DNA from: F23-B02 sp045601285
Lineage (GTDB): Bacteria; Bacillota; Clostridia; Oscillospirales; Oscillospiraceae
Direction: 5' to 3'
Assembly (NCBI GenBank): GCA_045601285.1
Contig: JAZRZJ010000043.1
Location: forward strand, 1-9,767
Length of the DNA stretch: 9,767 nucleotides
Shown here piece by piece: positions 1 to 6,169 of the stretch. Within the stretch, counting starts at the first letter, position 1, and each line of letters starts with the position of its first letter. The notes below the pieces were generated by a model, which was not told where the DNA came from, ran no database searches, and was given only the letters and a program-made list of their open reading frames with translations. Made by a program: the position numbers and the translations under genes.

Positions 1-55
1 CGCCACGGCGACTTTTATTTATGTCAATTATATCGCAGACCTTTGGAAAATTTCC

Positions 56-84
56 TTGCAGTGCAAAAAAAAGAGTGGTAAAAT
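56..84 (+). promoter_or_regulatory. Probable promoter of the mgtE operon (extended -10)
   Basis: A -10 box TAAAAT (79-84) is preceded by TGG, which gives the TGn extended -10 motif. The -35 candidate TTGCAG (56-61) lies 17 nt upstream but matches the consensus at only three of six bases. Transcription would start near 91, leaving a leader of about 42 nt before the mgtE ATG. That is too short for an M-box magnesium riboswitch, unless another promoter lies left of the window. The dyad TTGCA-G-TGCAA (56-66) overlaps the -35 region. Confidence 0.55.
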
Positions 85-115
85 AACTTGTTGGATTTTG
101 TGGCGAATATGTCTG

Positions 116-123
116 AAAGGAGG
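116..123 (+). promoter_or_regulatory. Shine-Dalgarno site that sets the mgtE start
   Basis: AAAGGAGG ends 9 nt before the ATG at 133. This favours that ATG over the in-frame TTG at 88, which lies upstream of the expected transcription start and has no ribosome site. Confidence 0.85.
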
Positions 124-132
124 CCGTATCCT

Positions 133-1533
133 ATGGAAAATATGGATAATATGGACTTTGAGGCTATGCACGAAAAACAGTTCGATGAGCTGTTTGAGCT
201 GCTTGAAAACAGAAAAATGCGTGAAATCAAGGCCGTCCTTGAGGAAATGAACGAATTTGACGTTGCGGAATTTCTGGCGGAGCTTGATGAAGGCACTATG
301 CCGATGGTTTTTCGATTGCTTTCAAAGGGAATGGCCGCCGACGTTTTCGCAAACTTTGAAGCTCCCGAGCAGGAGCTTATCATCAACTCCATCACCGACT
401 CCGAGCTTGGCGCTATCATTGAAGAGCTTTATGTTGACGACGCGGTTGACATGATGGAGGAGCTTCCCGCAAACGTTGTCAAGCGTGTCATGCGCACCGC
501 AACCCCCGAAACCCGCAACCTTATAAACCAGTATCTGAAGTTCCCCGAAAACTCCGCGGGCAGCATTATGACCGCAGAATTTGTGGACCTCAAAAAATAC
601 ATGAACGTCAAGGAATCCATTGCCCGTATCCGCCGGATAGGTGAGGACAAGGAGACCATTTACACCTGCTTCGTTACCGCCGCCGACAGAAAGCTTGAGG
701 GTGTTGTTTCCGTCAAGGAGCTGCTGCTCAGCGATGACGAAACGGTTATTGAAGACCTCATGGATACCAACGTGGTATTTGCCATGACACATGACGACCA
801 GGAGGAAGTTGCGGAGAAGATCTCCGACTACGACCTCATGGCTATTCCCGTTGTGGACAAGGAAGGCCGTCTTGTCGGTATTGTCACCGTCGACGACGTC
901 ATCGACGTCATGGAGCAGGAGACCACCGAGGACTTCGAAATCATGGCCGCAATGACGCCTTCGGATAAGCCCTATTCACGCACGGGCGCCGTTGAAATGT
1001 GGAAAAACCGCGTGCCGTGGCTGCTGTTCCTCATGATTTCCGCAACCTTCACCACCATGATCCTCAATTCCTTTGAGAGTGCGCTGGCCGCCGAAGCCGT
1101 GCTCATCGGTTTCATACCAATCATCATGGGTACGGGCGGCAACTCCGGCGCCCAATCCTCCACCGCAGTTATCCGAAGCCTCTCCCTCGGCGATACCGAA
1201 ACAAGCGATGTGCTGCGGGTAATGTGGAAGGAGCTGCGGGTTGCAATCCTCTGCGGTCTTACCCTTGCGGTCGTGAACTTTGCAAAAATGCTGCTTGTGG
1301 ATAATCTGCTGCTGGGCAATCCCGATGTGGATTATTCCATCGCCGCTGTCGTAAGCCTTGCGATTGTGTTCACCGTCATGTTTGCAAAGGCTGTGGGAAG
1401 CTTTCTGCCCATGCTGGCAGAGAAAATCGGTCTTGACCCTGCGGTTGTGGCAACGCCTCTCATTACCACGATTTCCGACGCGGTATCTCTGCTCATCTAT
1501 CTTGAAATTGCAAAGGTATTTCTCAATATATGA
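133..1533 (+). CDS. mgtE: MgtE-family magnesium transporter
   Basis: Inner-membrane Mg2+ channel/transporter of the MgtE (SLC41-related) family, which works as a homodimer gated by intracellular Mg2+. The 466-residue product has the full family layout: an acidic N domain of superhelical repeats (about residues 15-130), two CBS domains (about 140-265, entered by the conserved PENSAGSIMT stretch), a connecting helix, and five C-terminal membrane segments (about 295-466). The pore signature IMGTGGNSGAQSS (about 331-343) and the C-terminal ATPLITTISDAVSL with its conserved pore aspartate (about 449) are intact. The start is ATG 133, supported by AAAGGAGG. The stop overlaps the start of the downstream permease in an ATGA. 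Length and motifs are normal, so function is confident. Whether Mg2+ is the only substrate cannot be seen. Confidence 0.97.
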   Translation: MENMDNMDFEAMHEKQFDELFELLENRKMREIKAVLEEMNEFDVAEFLAELDEGTMPMVFRLLSKGMAADVFANFEAPEQELIINSITDSELGAIIEELYVDDAVDMMEELPANVVKRVMRTATPETRNLINQYLKFPENSAGSIMTAEFVDLKKYMNVKESIARIRRIGEDKETIYTCFVTAADRKLEGVVSVKELLLSDDETVIEDLMDTNVVFAMTHDDQEEVAEKISDYDLMAIPVVDKEGRLVGIVTVDDVIDVMEQETTEDFEIMAAMTPSDKPYSRTGAVEMWKNRVPWLLFLMISATFTTMILNSFESALAAEAVLIGFIPIIMGTGGNSGAQSSTAVIRSLSLGDTETSDVLRVMWKELRVAILCGLTLAVVNFAKMLLVDNLLLGNPDVDYSIAAVVSLAIVFTVMFAKAVGSFLPMLAEKIGLDPAVVATPLITTISDAVSLLIYLEIAKVFLNI

Positions 1534-2450
1534 CAGTTATATTTGAAAAAATGGCAATGCTGGTTATTCTGCTTGCGGCAGGCTATGCCTTTGCCAGATT
1601 TAAAATTGTCAGCCCCGAGTTCAACAAGGGACTGACAAAGCTTATAATGAATTTTTTCCTTGTGGGCATGATTCTGTCCTCCGTCATCAACAAGGAGCTT
1701 GACATGACGGGCGGGGAAATCCTGTTCTGCCTGGGAATGTGGTGCCTCATGTTTGCAATCACCGTTGCGGTGGGCTGGCTTACACCCAGGGTATTTCGCA
1801 TGAAAAACGGCGACAGGGGAATGTACAGCCTTATGGTAGGCTTTATGAACAACGGCTTCATCGGTTTCCCGCTGGCCACCGCAGTTTACGGAGCAGATGC
1901 GCTGTTTTTTGCCTCTCTGTCAAATATTCCGTTCAACCTCATTCTATACACAGTCGGTGTTGTAATACTTCAAAGCGGGGAAGAGGAAGCGGGGTTCAGC
2001 ATAAAACGCGCAATCAACGCACCCATAATCGCAACTCTTGCCGCAGTTCTGATTTTAGCCTTCGGCATTCATATTCCAAGCTTCCTTGCAGATACGGTTG
2101 ATTACATAGCAACTGCCACCGTGCCGCTTTCCATGATGTGTGTGGGTCTTGCTCTCGGCGGAGTTGCCCTGAAGGACGCCTTCTGCCACCCGAGGCTTTA
2201 CATCGTAAGCCTTATGCGCGTGGTGGTATGTCCCGTGCTTGTGTGGCTTGCGCTTAAGGGCATTGTAGCCGACCCCGTAATGCTCGGAACGATCGTTCTT
2301 CTTGCGGCAACGCCGACGGCGGTAATCTGCACCATTCTCGGAATAGAATACGGACGCGACGGCATTGAATCCTCCGAGTGCATTCTGCTTTCCACGGTCA
2401 TGTCCGTTGTGACGATTCCACTGCTTGTTTCGGTGCTGGGGCTTCAGTAA
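1530..2450 (+). CDS. AEC-family permease (auxin efflux carrier-like)
   Basis: Integral membrane carrier of the AEC (auxin efflux carrier, PF03547) family. Bacterial members are linked to export or uptake of organic acids such as malate, but the substrate cannot be read from this sequence. The 306-residue protein is almost entirely hydrophobic, with about ten membrane segments in two halves separated by a charged loop (about residues 149-160). Family hallmarks are the NNGFIGFPLA stretch in the first half (107-116), NAPIIATLAAV opening the second half (163-173), and ATVPLSMMCVGLALG (196-210). Its ATG overlaps the mgtE stop as ATGA, which implies translational coupling. A weak AAAGG (1512-1516) is the only ribosome site. 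ATG 1551 is a possible later start but would cut into the first helix. A terminator follows 8 nt after the stop. Confidence 0.92.
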   Translation: MTVIFEKMAMLVILLAAGYAFARFKIVSPEFNKGLTKLIMNFFLVGMILSSVINKELDMTGGEILFCLGMWCLMFAITVAVGWLTPRVFRMKNGDRGMYSLMVGFMNNGFIGFPLATAVYGADALFFASLSNIPFNLILYTVGVVILQSGEEEAGFSIKRAINAPIIATLAAVLILAFGIHIPSFLADTVDYIATATVPLSMMCVGLALGGVALKDAFCHPRLYIVSLMRVVVCPVLVWLALKGIVADPVMLGTIVLLAATPTAVICTILGIEYGRDGIESSECILLSTVMSVVTIPLLVSVLGLQ

Positions 2451-2458
2451 AACGTACA

Positions 2459-2496
2459 AAAAAGGCTTTCTCCAATAATTTGGAGAAAGCCTTTTT
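2459..2496. terminator. Bidirectional intrinsic terminator
   Basis: A perfect 17-bp stem (2459-2475 with 2480-2496) closes on a TAAT loop. The T-rich end of the stem gives a T-run on the plus strand, and the A-run on the left side (2458-2463) gives one on the minus strand. It sits between the AEC permease stop (2450) and the convergent gene ending at 2504, so it can end both transcripts. Confidence 0.93.
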
Positions 2497-2503
2497 ATGC
2501 TTC

Positions 2504-3628
2504 TCAGCCCTGCATGAATACCCAGCAGTCAGTTTCGGGCGTTGCCCCGTAGCACACGGGAACAAAGCGAAGCTTAACATCGCCAAGCTCAACATATCGC
2601 GCCGCGCTTTCCAGAGCGGAAGCCGCTGCGGAAACGTCAACATAGTAGTAAACGCGGTCAAAAACCTTGAAGAACAGCTCCGCATTCTGACCGAGTACGG
2701 TGTCCTCACCGGTTTCAAAGGCGGTGTCGCTGTTAAGCCTTACGGAAAGGTTTATGTCAAGATTTTTCAGGCTTCGGGTAATGCTGAGTGCAAAGCCTGA
2801 GCAGGCGGTGACGGGAGTAACCTGGGGATTGGTCGTGCCGGGGTACAGGAGAGTTTTGCCCTCGGCAACGGGGTGCTTAAGACCGTTGAGGCAAATCTCA
2901 TCAAAGCCCATTTCCGCAAGCTCCTTGCATAGATCAACGATATACTTGCGGTATTCGGCGCTGTAGGGATCGATCCAACCGCCCTCATCGTCGGTGAAAT
3001 TGGAGCTGTCGTAATTCTTAAGTGCAACACCGGGATTTCGGTCGGGAACCGTACTGTCGGTAAGACAGCAGAGCTCAGCCACAAGGTAAAGCTCCTCGTT
3101 TTCACTCTTCAGCTCGCTGACGAGTGATGCAAGGTCAAGACTTCCCGAGGTGCCGTAGGCAAGGGCAAAGTCAACCCGGGAATCGTAAATCAGCATACCC
3201 GAGGCGGGCTTGACTTCGATTACACGCGCATTGCCGAACTGCATTGCGGCTGCGGTGCTTCTGATGTTGTCGGCGGTGGCGCTGCCTGCGGAAATGTAGT
3301 CTGCCCTGACCGCTGTGCTGAGATTTTCACCTGCGCTTGCCTTGACGTTCTTATAATCGGCATCGCCTACCACAAGCTCAATGCTGACGGGGTCAAAAAC
3401 CTTTACCGATTTGCCGTCCTCATTGACATCAATGTGAGAATTGCCGTCGGTGAGAATGGGCATATCCAGATGCAGACCGTCATTTGTGATGACTATATAC
3501 TTTTGAAGACCGTAAAAGAGCAGAAGCAGCAGCGCGATTACCGACAGAACGATGATGGAGAGGATAAACGCGGGCTTGACCTTTCTCTGCTTTTTTCCGG
3601 GGTAAAATTCGGAAGCGTTTTTAGCCAA
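2504..3628 (-). CDS. Membrane-anchored DUF4015-like putative glycoside hydrolase
   Basis: The 374-residue protein has a short basic cytoplasmic tail (1-20), one membrane segment (about 20-40) and a large extracytoplasmic domain. Residues about 110-255 resemble the putative glycoside-hydrolase domain DUF4015 (PF13200): a VIEVKPASGMLIYDS strand (137-151), then DPYSAEYRKYIVDLCKELAEM (220-240) and GFDEICLNGLKHP (241-253). In the family as I remember it, that last motif reads roughly GFDEIQFDYVRFP. Here the usual Asp is Asn248 and the YVRFP part is changed, so catalysis is doubtful and a binding role is possible. The start is TTG 3628: GAGGA (3638-3642) lies 9 nt upstream inside the end of rpiB, and no suitable ATG precedes the membrane segment. 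The gap to rpiB is 5 nt, so the genes are co-transcribed. Family assignment is from memory of motifs; the substrate is unknown. Confidence 0.72.
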   Translation of the reverse strand: MAKNASEFYPGKKQRKVKPAFILSIIVLSVIALLLLLFYGLQKYIVITNDGLHLDMPILTDGNSHIDVNEDGKSVKVFDPVSIELVVGDADYKNVKASAGENLSTAVRADYISAGSATADNIRSTAAAMQFGNARVIEVKPASGMLIYDSRVDFALAYGTSGSLDLASLVSELKSENEELYLVAELCCLTDSTVPDRNPGVALKNYDSSNFTDDEGGWIDPYSAEYRKYIVDLCKELAEMGFDEICLNGLKHPVAEGKTLLYPGTTNPQVTPVTACSGFALSITRSLKNLDINLSVRLNSDTAFETGEDTVLGQNAELFFKVFDRVYYYVDVSAAASALESAARYVELGDVKLRFVPVCYGATPETDCWVFMQG

Positions 3629-3633
3629 AAAAA

Positions 3634-4062
3634 TCAGTCCTCAATAAGATTGATGCGGCGAACATGGCGCTCGTCGTTAGAGAATGGGGTGTCAAGGAAG
3701 GTATCAACAATCTTCAGCGCAAGTCCGGGACCCACAACGCGTGCGCCCATTGCAAGAATGTTTGCATCGTTGTGCAGACGGGTTGCCTCGGCGGAGAAGC
3801 AGTCACCGCAGAGTGCGGCGCGGATACCGGGAACCTTGTTTGCGGTGATGGAAATGCCTATGCCTGTGCCGCAGATGATGATGCCTTTTTCACATTCGCC
3901 GTCTGCAACCGCGTGGGCAACAGCCTTTCCGTAGATGGGGTAATCACAGCTGTCTTCGCTGTAGGTGCCGAAATCCTTGTATTCAAGACCTCTTTTTTCA
4001 AGGTGCTCAATAATCTCTTTCTTGAGGGCAAAACCGCCGTGGTCGGAACCGAGTGCAATCAT
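3634..4062 (-). CDS. rpiB: Ribose-5-phosphate isomerase B
   Basis: Cytoplasmic RpiB/LacAB-family isomerase interconverting ribose 5-phosphate and ribulose 5-phosphate in the pentose phosphate pathway. The 142-residue length is typical. Visible features are the N-terminal IALGSDHGG with Asp7-His8, the catalytic cysteine in CGTGIG (Cys64), the NKVPGIRAAL stretch (75-84), His97 in RLHNDAN, and C-terminal phosphate-binding arginines in ERHVRRI. The start is ATG 4062, with GGAGG (4071-4075) 8 nt upstream. An in-frame TTG at 4077 overlaps that Shine-Dalgarno and cannot be the start. It is the first gene of a two-gene unit with the DUF4015-like gene. LacA/LacB or allose-6-phosphate isomerase activity is possible in this family, but nothing nearby suggests lactose or allose use. 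Confidence 0.96.
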   Translation of the reverse strand: MIALGSDHGGFALKKEIIEHLEKRGLEYKDFGTYSEDSCDYPIYGKAVAHAVADGECEKGIIICGTGIGISITANKVPGIRAALCGDCFSAEATRLHNDANILAMGARVVGPGLALKIVDTFLDTPFSNDERHVRRINLIED

Positions 4063-4092
4063 GGAATGATCCTCCAAAAATATTTTCTACTA

Positions 4093-4121
4093 ATTATCTC
4101 ACGAATCGGTGATTATATCAA
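4093..4121 (-). promoter_or_regulatory. Promoter of the rpiB operon
   Basis: On the minus strand, TTGATA (4116-4121) and GATAAT (4093-4098) are separated by exactly 17 nt. Each box matches the sigma-A consensus at five of six positions. It lies wholly in the 62-nt gap after the mannosyltransferase-family gene, so rpiB can be transcribed independently. Expected start is near 4086, giving a leader of about 24 nt. Confidence 0.75.
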
Positions 4122-4124
4122 GTG

Positions 4125-5867
4125 CTAAAACGGCCATGAGGGGAGCCATTTGAGAAGACTGCCTGCAAGGCTTCCGTCCACAAGCATGCCCGACAGAACG
4201 GGATAGAACAGCAGGAACAGAACCGCGGCCATGCCCGTAAGCCCGTAAACGCTGATGCGCCAGTCTTTCCTGTTGTTTTTCATAAGCGCGAAGATTCTGC
4301 AAATTGCCAGAAGCAGAAAAACAGCGGAAGGGAAGTAGTGATATTCAAAGGTGGTGCGGGTAATGAAAATCCAGGGGACGAGCTGGGCAAAATAGCCGAT
4401 TGCGATGAACTCCGATATTCTGTCCCTGCGGAAAATTGCGAGGTAAATGTTCATGATGAGGGCAATGAGTCCCGCCCAGCACAGCACGGGATTGAGGAAG
4501 GCACCGAAGGAGGAACGCTTTCCGTCGGTGTAGTGCTGCAGATAATAGAGTATTGGGCGGATATTCAGCACCCACTGGTACCAGCGAGAAGAGTAGGGGT
4601 GCTCAGTGTGAACTCCCGAGTGGTAGGTGAACATGAACTGCTGGTTGCCGAGGACGATGTCGGCATATTCCTTTTTGAAGAACATTCCGAAGCCGTGCAT
4701 GCCGCTTGCCTGCCCGTAGGGGAAGTAGCTTACATAGTAAATTACAGCGGGAACAAGCACAAAGAAGAAGACGCAGAACAGACAGTTTTTAAGAAACTTT
4801 TTAAGCTCAAAATTGCGGAGCTGGTAAATAAGCCAGATTACCGCAAGTCCCGCTCCCGCATAGAAGCAGGTCCATTTGCAAGCCGCGCCTATTCCGAAAA
4901 ACACTCCCGAAAGCGCAAGATGCCTTAGTCTGCCGCTGCTGATGTATAGGTACATGAAAAGGTACATCAGCAGAATGAAAAATACCGCGTAGGTGTCGAT
5001 GGTGGCAATGCGTGTCTGGGTGAAGTGCATGAAGTCTGCGGCAAAAATTGCCGTACCGCAGGCAGGCACAGCCGTGCCGCCGAACAATTTTTTGAGAAAA
5101 ACATAGAGCAGGGGCAGCATCAGTACACCGAAAAGCGCGCCTGAAAAGCGCCAGCCGAAAGGCGTCATGCCGAACAGCTCAATGCCGCAGGCGATAATAA
5201 GCTTGCCGAGGGGAGGGTGGGAAACCTCATAGGGATAAATGCCCTCAATATGCTCGTAGGCGGTACGGGCATGATAAATCTCATCAAAATAGGTGCTGTT
5301 GAGATAGGTCATGTAGTCGGGAACAAGACTTTGCTCATCAAAAAGCTCACCCTCGCCCGCGATAATGCCCTTTTCCGTGCGTATGGAAAGCTCACCGACA
5401 TAGAGGTCGGCATTCGAGGTGATGCGGATAAAGCGGGTTTCGCTTCCTATACCGCCCATAAACTCCGTTTTGTTCCACTTGAACAGAGCGGAATACTTCT
5501 GGTCCATACTGCCTGCGGCATAGAAAAACTCGCCGTCGTGGGAGTATTCGACAAAGCACTTGCCCGTGTTAAGACCCGAGTAAAAAAGAATTTCGTTTAC
5601 GACGGTGTCCTCGCCCAGATCCACGGTGACGCTGTCGCCGCATTCAAAATGGCGGAAGCTCTGAGGCGCTTTTGTATCACCGAGATTATAAAATGCGGCG
5701 ATTGAGTATAAAATTACAATAAGGGAAAGCACAAGACAGTCCGTGCGGCAGAAGCTTTTTGCCTCTTTTGACTCAAGCGAGGCCCTTCGTAGCGACGGCG
5801 TGCCGAGATAAAAAAGAATTATCAGCAGCAGAGCTGCCGCAGGAAAGATGAAAGTAAGTGAGCTCAA
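4125..5867 (-). CDS. PMT-family (GT39-like) membrane glycosyltransferase with discoidin-like domain
   Basis: Polytopic glycosyltransferase of the protein O-mannosyltransferase family, which transfers a sugar from a polyprenyl-phosphate carrier on the outer face of the membrane. Two N-terminal membrane helices (about 6-22 and 44-62) are followed by a soluble beta-rich segment (about 70-165) resembling an F5/8 type C (discoidin) fold. Next come the catalytic-loop motifs FDEIYHARTAYEH (acidic pair about 195-196) and HPPLGK (about 217-222), then many membrane helices and a C-terminal YHYFPS near 510. I chose the TTG start at 5867 (580 residues): GAGGTGAT (5875-5882) lies 7 nt upstream, and the promoter sits just before it. 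The longer reading from TTG 5939 would begin upstream of that promoter. Acceptor and sugar are unknown. No partner glycan genes adjoin it. Confidence 0.87.
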   Translation of the reverse strand: MSSLTFIFPAAALLLIILFYLGTPSLRRASLESKEAKSFCRTDCLVLSLIVILYSIAAFYNLGDTKAPQSFRHFECGDSVTVDLGEDTVVNEILFYSGLNTGKCFVEYSHDGEFFYAAGSMDQKYSALFKWNKTEFMGGIGSETRFIRITSNADLYVGELSIRTEKGIIAGEGELFDEQSLVPDYMTYLNSTYFDEIYHARTAYEHIEGIYPYEVSHPPLGKLIIACGIELFGMTPFGWRFSGALFGVLMLPLLYVFLKKLFGGTAVPACGTAIFAADFMHFTQTRIATIDTYAVFFILLMYLFMYLYISSGRLRHLALSGVFFGIGAACKWTCFYAGAGLAVIWLIYQLRNFELKKFLKNCLFCVFFFVLVPAVIYYVSYFPYGQASGMHGFGMFFKKEYADIVLGNQQFMFTYHSGVHTEHPYSSRWYQWVLNIRPILYYLQHYTDGKRSSFGAFLNPVLCWAGLIALIMNIYLAIFRRDRISEFIAIGYFAQLVPWIFITRTTFEYHYFPSAVFLLLAICRIFALMKNNRKDWRISVYGLTGMAAVLFLLFYPVLSGMLVDGSLAGSLLKWLPSWPF

Positions 5868-5874
5868 GTGATAA

Positions 5875-5882
5875 ATCACCTC
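5875..5882 (-). promoter_or_regulatory. Strong Shine-Dalgarno deciding the glycosyltransferase start
   Basis: On the minus strand GAGGTGAT matches the anti-Shine-Dalgarno consensus over eight bases and lies 7 nt before the TTG at 5867. It lies about where transcription from the -10 at 5889-5894 is expected to begin, so the leader would be only about 15 nt. Confidence 0.75.
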
Positions 5883-5888
5883 GGCTGG

Positions 5889-5917
5889 ATTATACCCGAT
5901 TTTGCGGTCAATGTCTA
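5889..5917 (-). promoter_or_regulatory. Promoter of the PMT-family glycosyltransferase gene
   Basis: On the minus strand, TAGACA (5912-5917) and a perfect TATAAT (5889-5894) are separated by 17 nt. This is one of the best sigma-A-type promoters in the window. It diverges from the rny promoter, with about 50 AT-rich bases between the two -35 boxes. Confidence 0.8.
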
Positions 5918-5967
5918 CATTGCAGGAAAAATGACACAATATTTTAATGCAACAAAGGCATAAACAC

Positions 5968-5996
5968 TTGACATAACTCAGTATTCGGGCTAAAAT
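5968..5996 (+). promoter_or_regulatory. Promoter of rny
   Basis: A perfect -35 TTGACA (5968-5973), a 17-nt spacer and TAAAAT (5991-5996, five of six) give a strong sigma-A-type promoter. Expected transcription start is near 6003, about 167 nt before the rny ATG. Confidence 0.85.
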
Positions 5997-6002
5997 AAAT
6001 CG

Positions 6003-6169
6003 GATAATATTTACGATGCCCGGGGAGGCATCGGGTGAATATTAGTTACAATATTACGGACGGATACGCTTGATGGTCCGTCTTACCTTAGATTAAAATT
6101 TAATCACAGCAAATCCCGCCACAGCAAACCACCACAAAATTCTTAAAGAATGGAGGTGTGTTTACTTCT
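6003..6169 (+). promoter_or_regulatory. Structured 5' leader of rny
   Basis: This gene-free leader starts with a long hairpin. Positions 6005-6014 pair with 6035-6044 (10 bp, one G-U), and 6015-6020 pair with 6027-6032 (6 bp) around the loop CGGGGA, with a two-base bulge at 6033-6034. A second stem pairs 6056-6061 with 6076-6081. Then come a 7+1+7 dyad (6091-6105), the repeat CACAGCAAA at 6105-6113 and 6120-6128, a 6+1+6 dyad (6139-6151) and the Shine-Dalgarno GGAGGTG (6152-6158). A competing AATATT/AATATT pairing could open the first hairpin. I do not recognise a known riboswitch class. No T-run terminator follows any stem, so control would act on stability or translation if it exists. Confidence 0.5.

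Noticed and set aside
1..20. CGCCACGGCG followed by a T-rich stretch, like the right arm of a terminator from an upstream gene.
   Set aside because: The possible left arm is outside the window, so no hairpin can be shown.
88..132. A 15-codon longer mgtE reading from TTG 88.
   Set aside because: It begins at or before the predicted transcription start and lacks a ribosome site, whereas ATG 133 has AAAGGAGG at ideal spacing.
4338..4928. Plus-strand 196-codon frame inside the glycosyltransferase gene.
   Set aside because: Antisense to a well-supported membrane enzyme; the charged composition is the expected mirror of hydrophobic codons.
5920..5952. TTGCA and TGCAA inverted pair between the divergent promoters, resembling the dyad near mgtE.
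   Set aside because: Only five bases per arm with a 23-nt gap, which is not above chance.
6016..6096. Two tiny reading frames in the rny leader (ATG 6016 to TAG 6045, nine codons; ATG 6073 to TAA 6096, seven codons).
   Set aside because: Neither has a convincing Shine-Dalgarno. The first start lies inside a stable stem, and frames this short are expected by chance.
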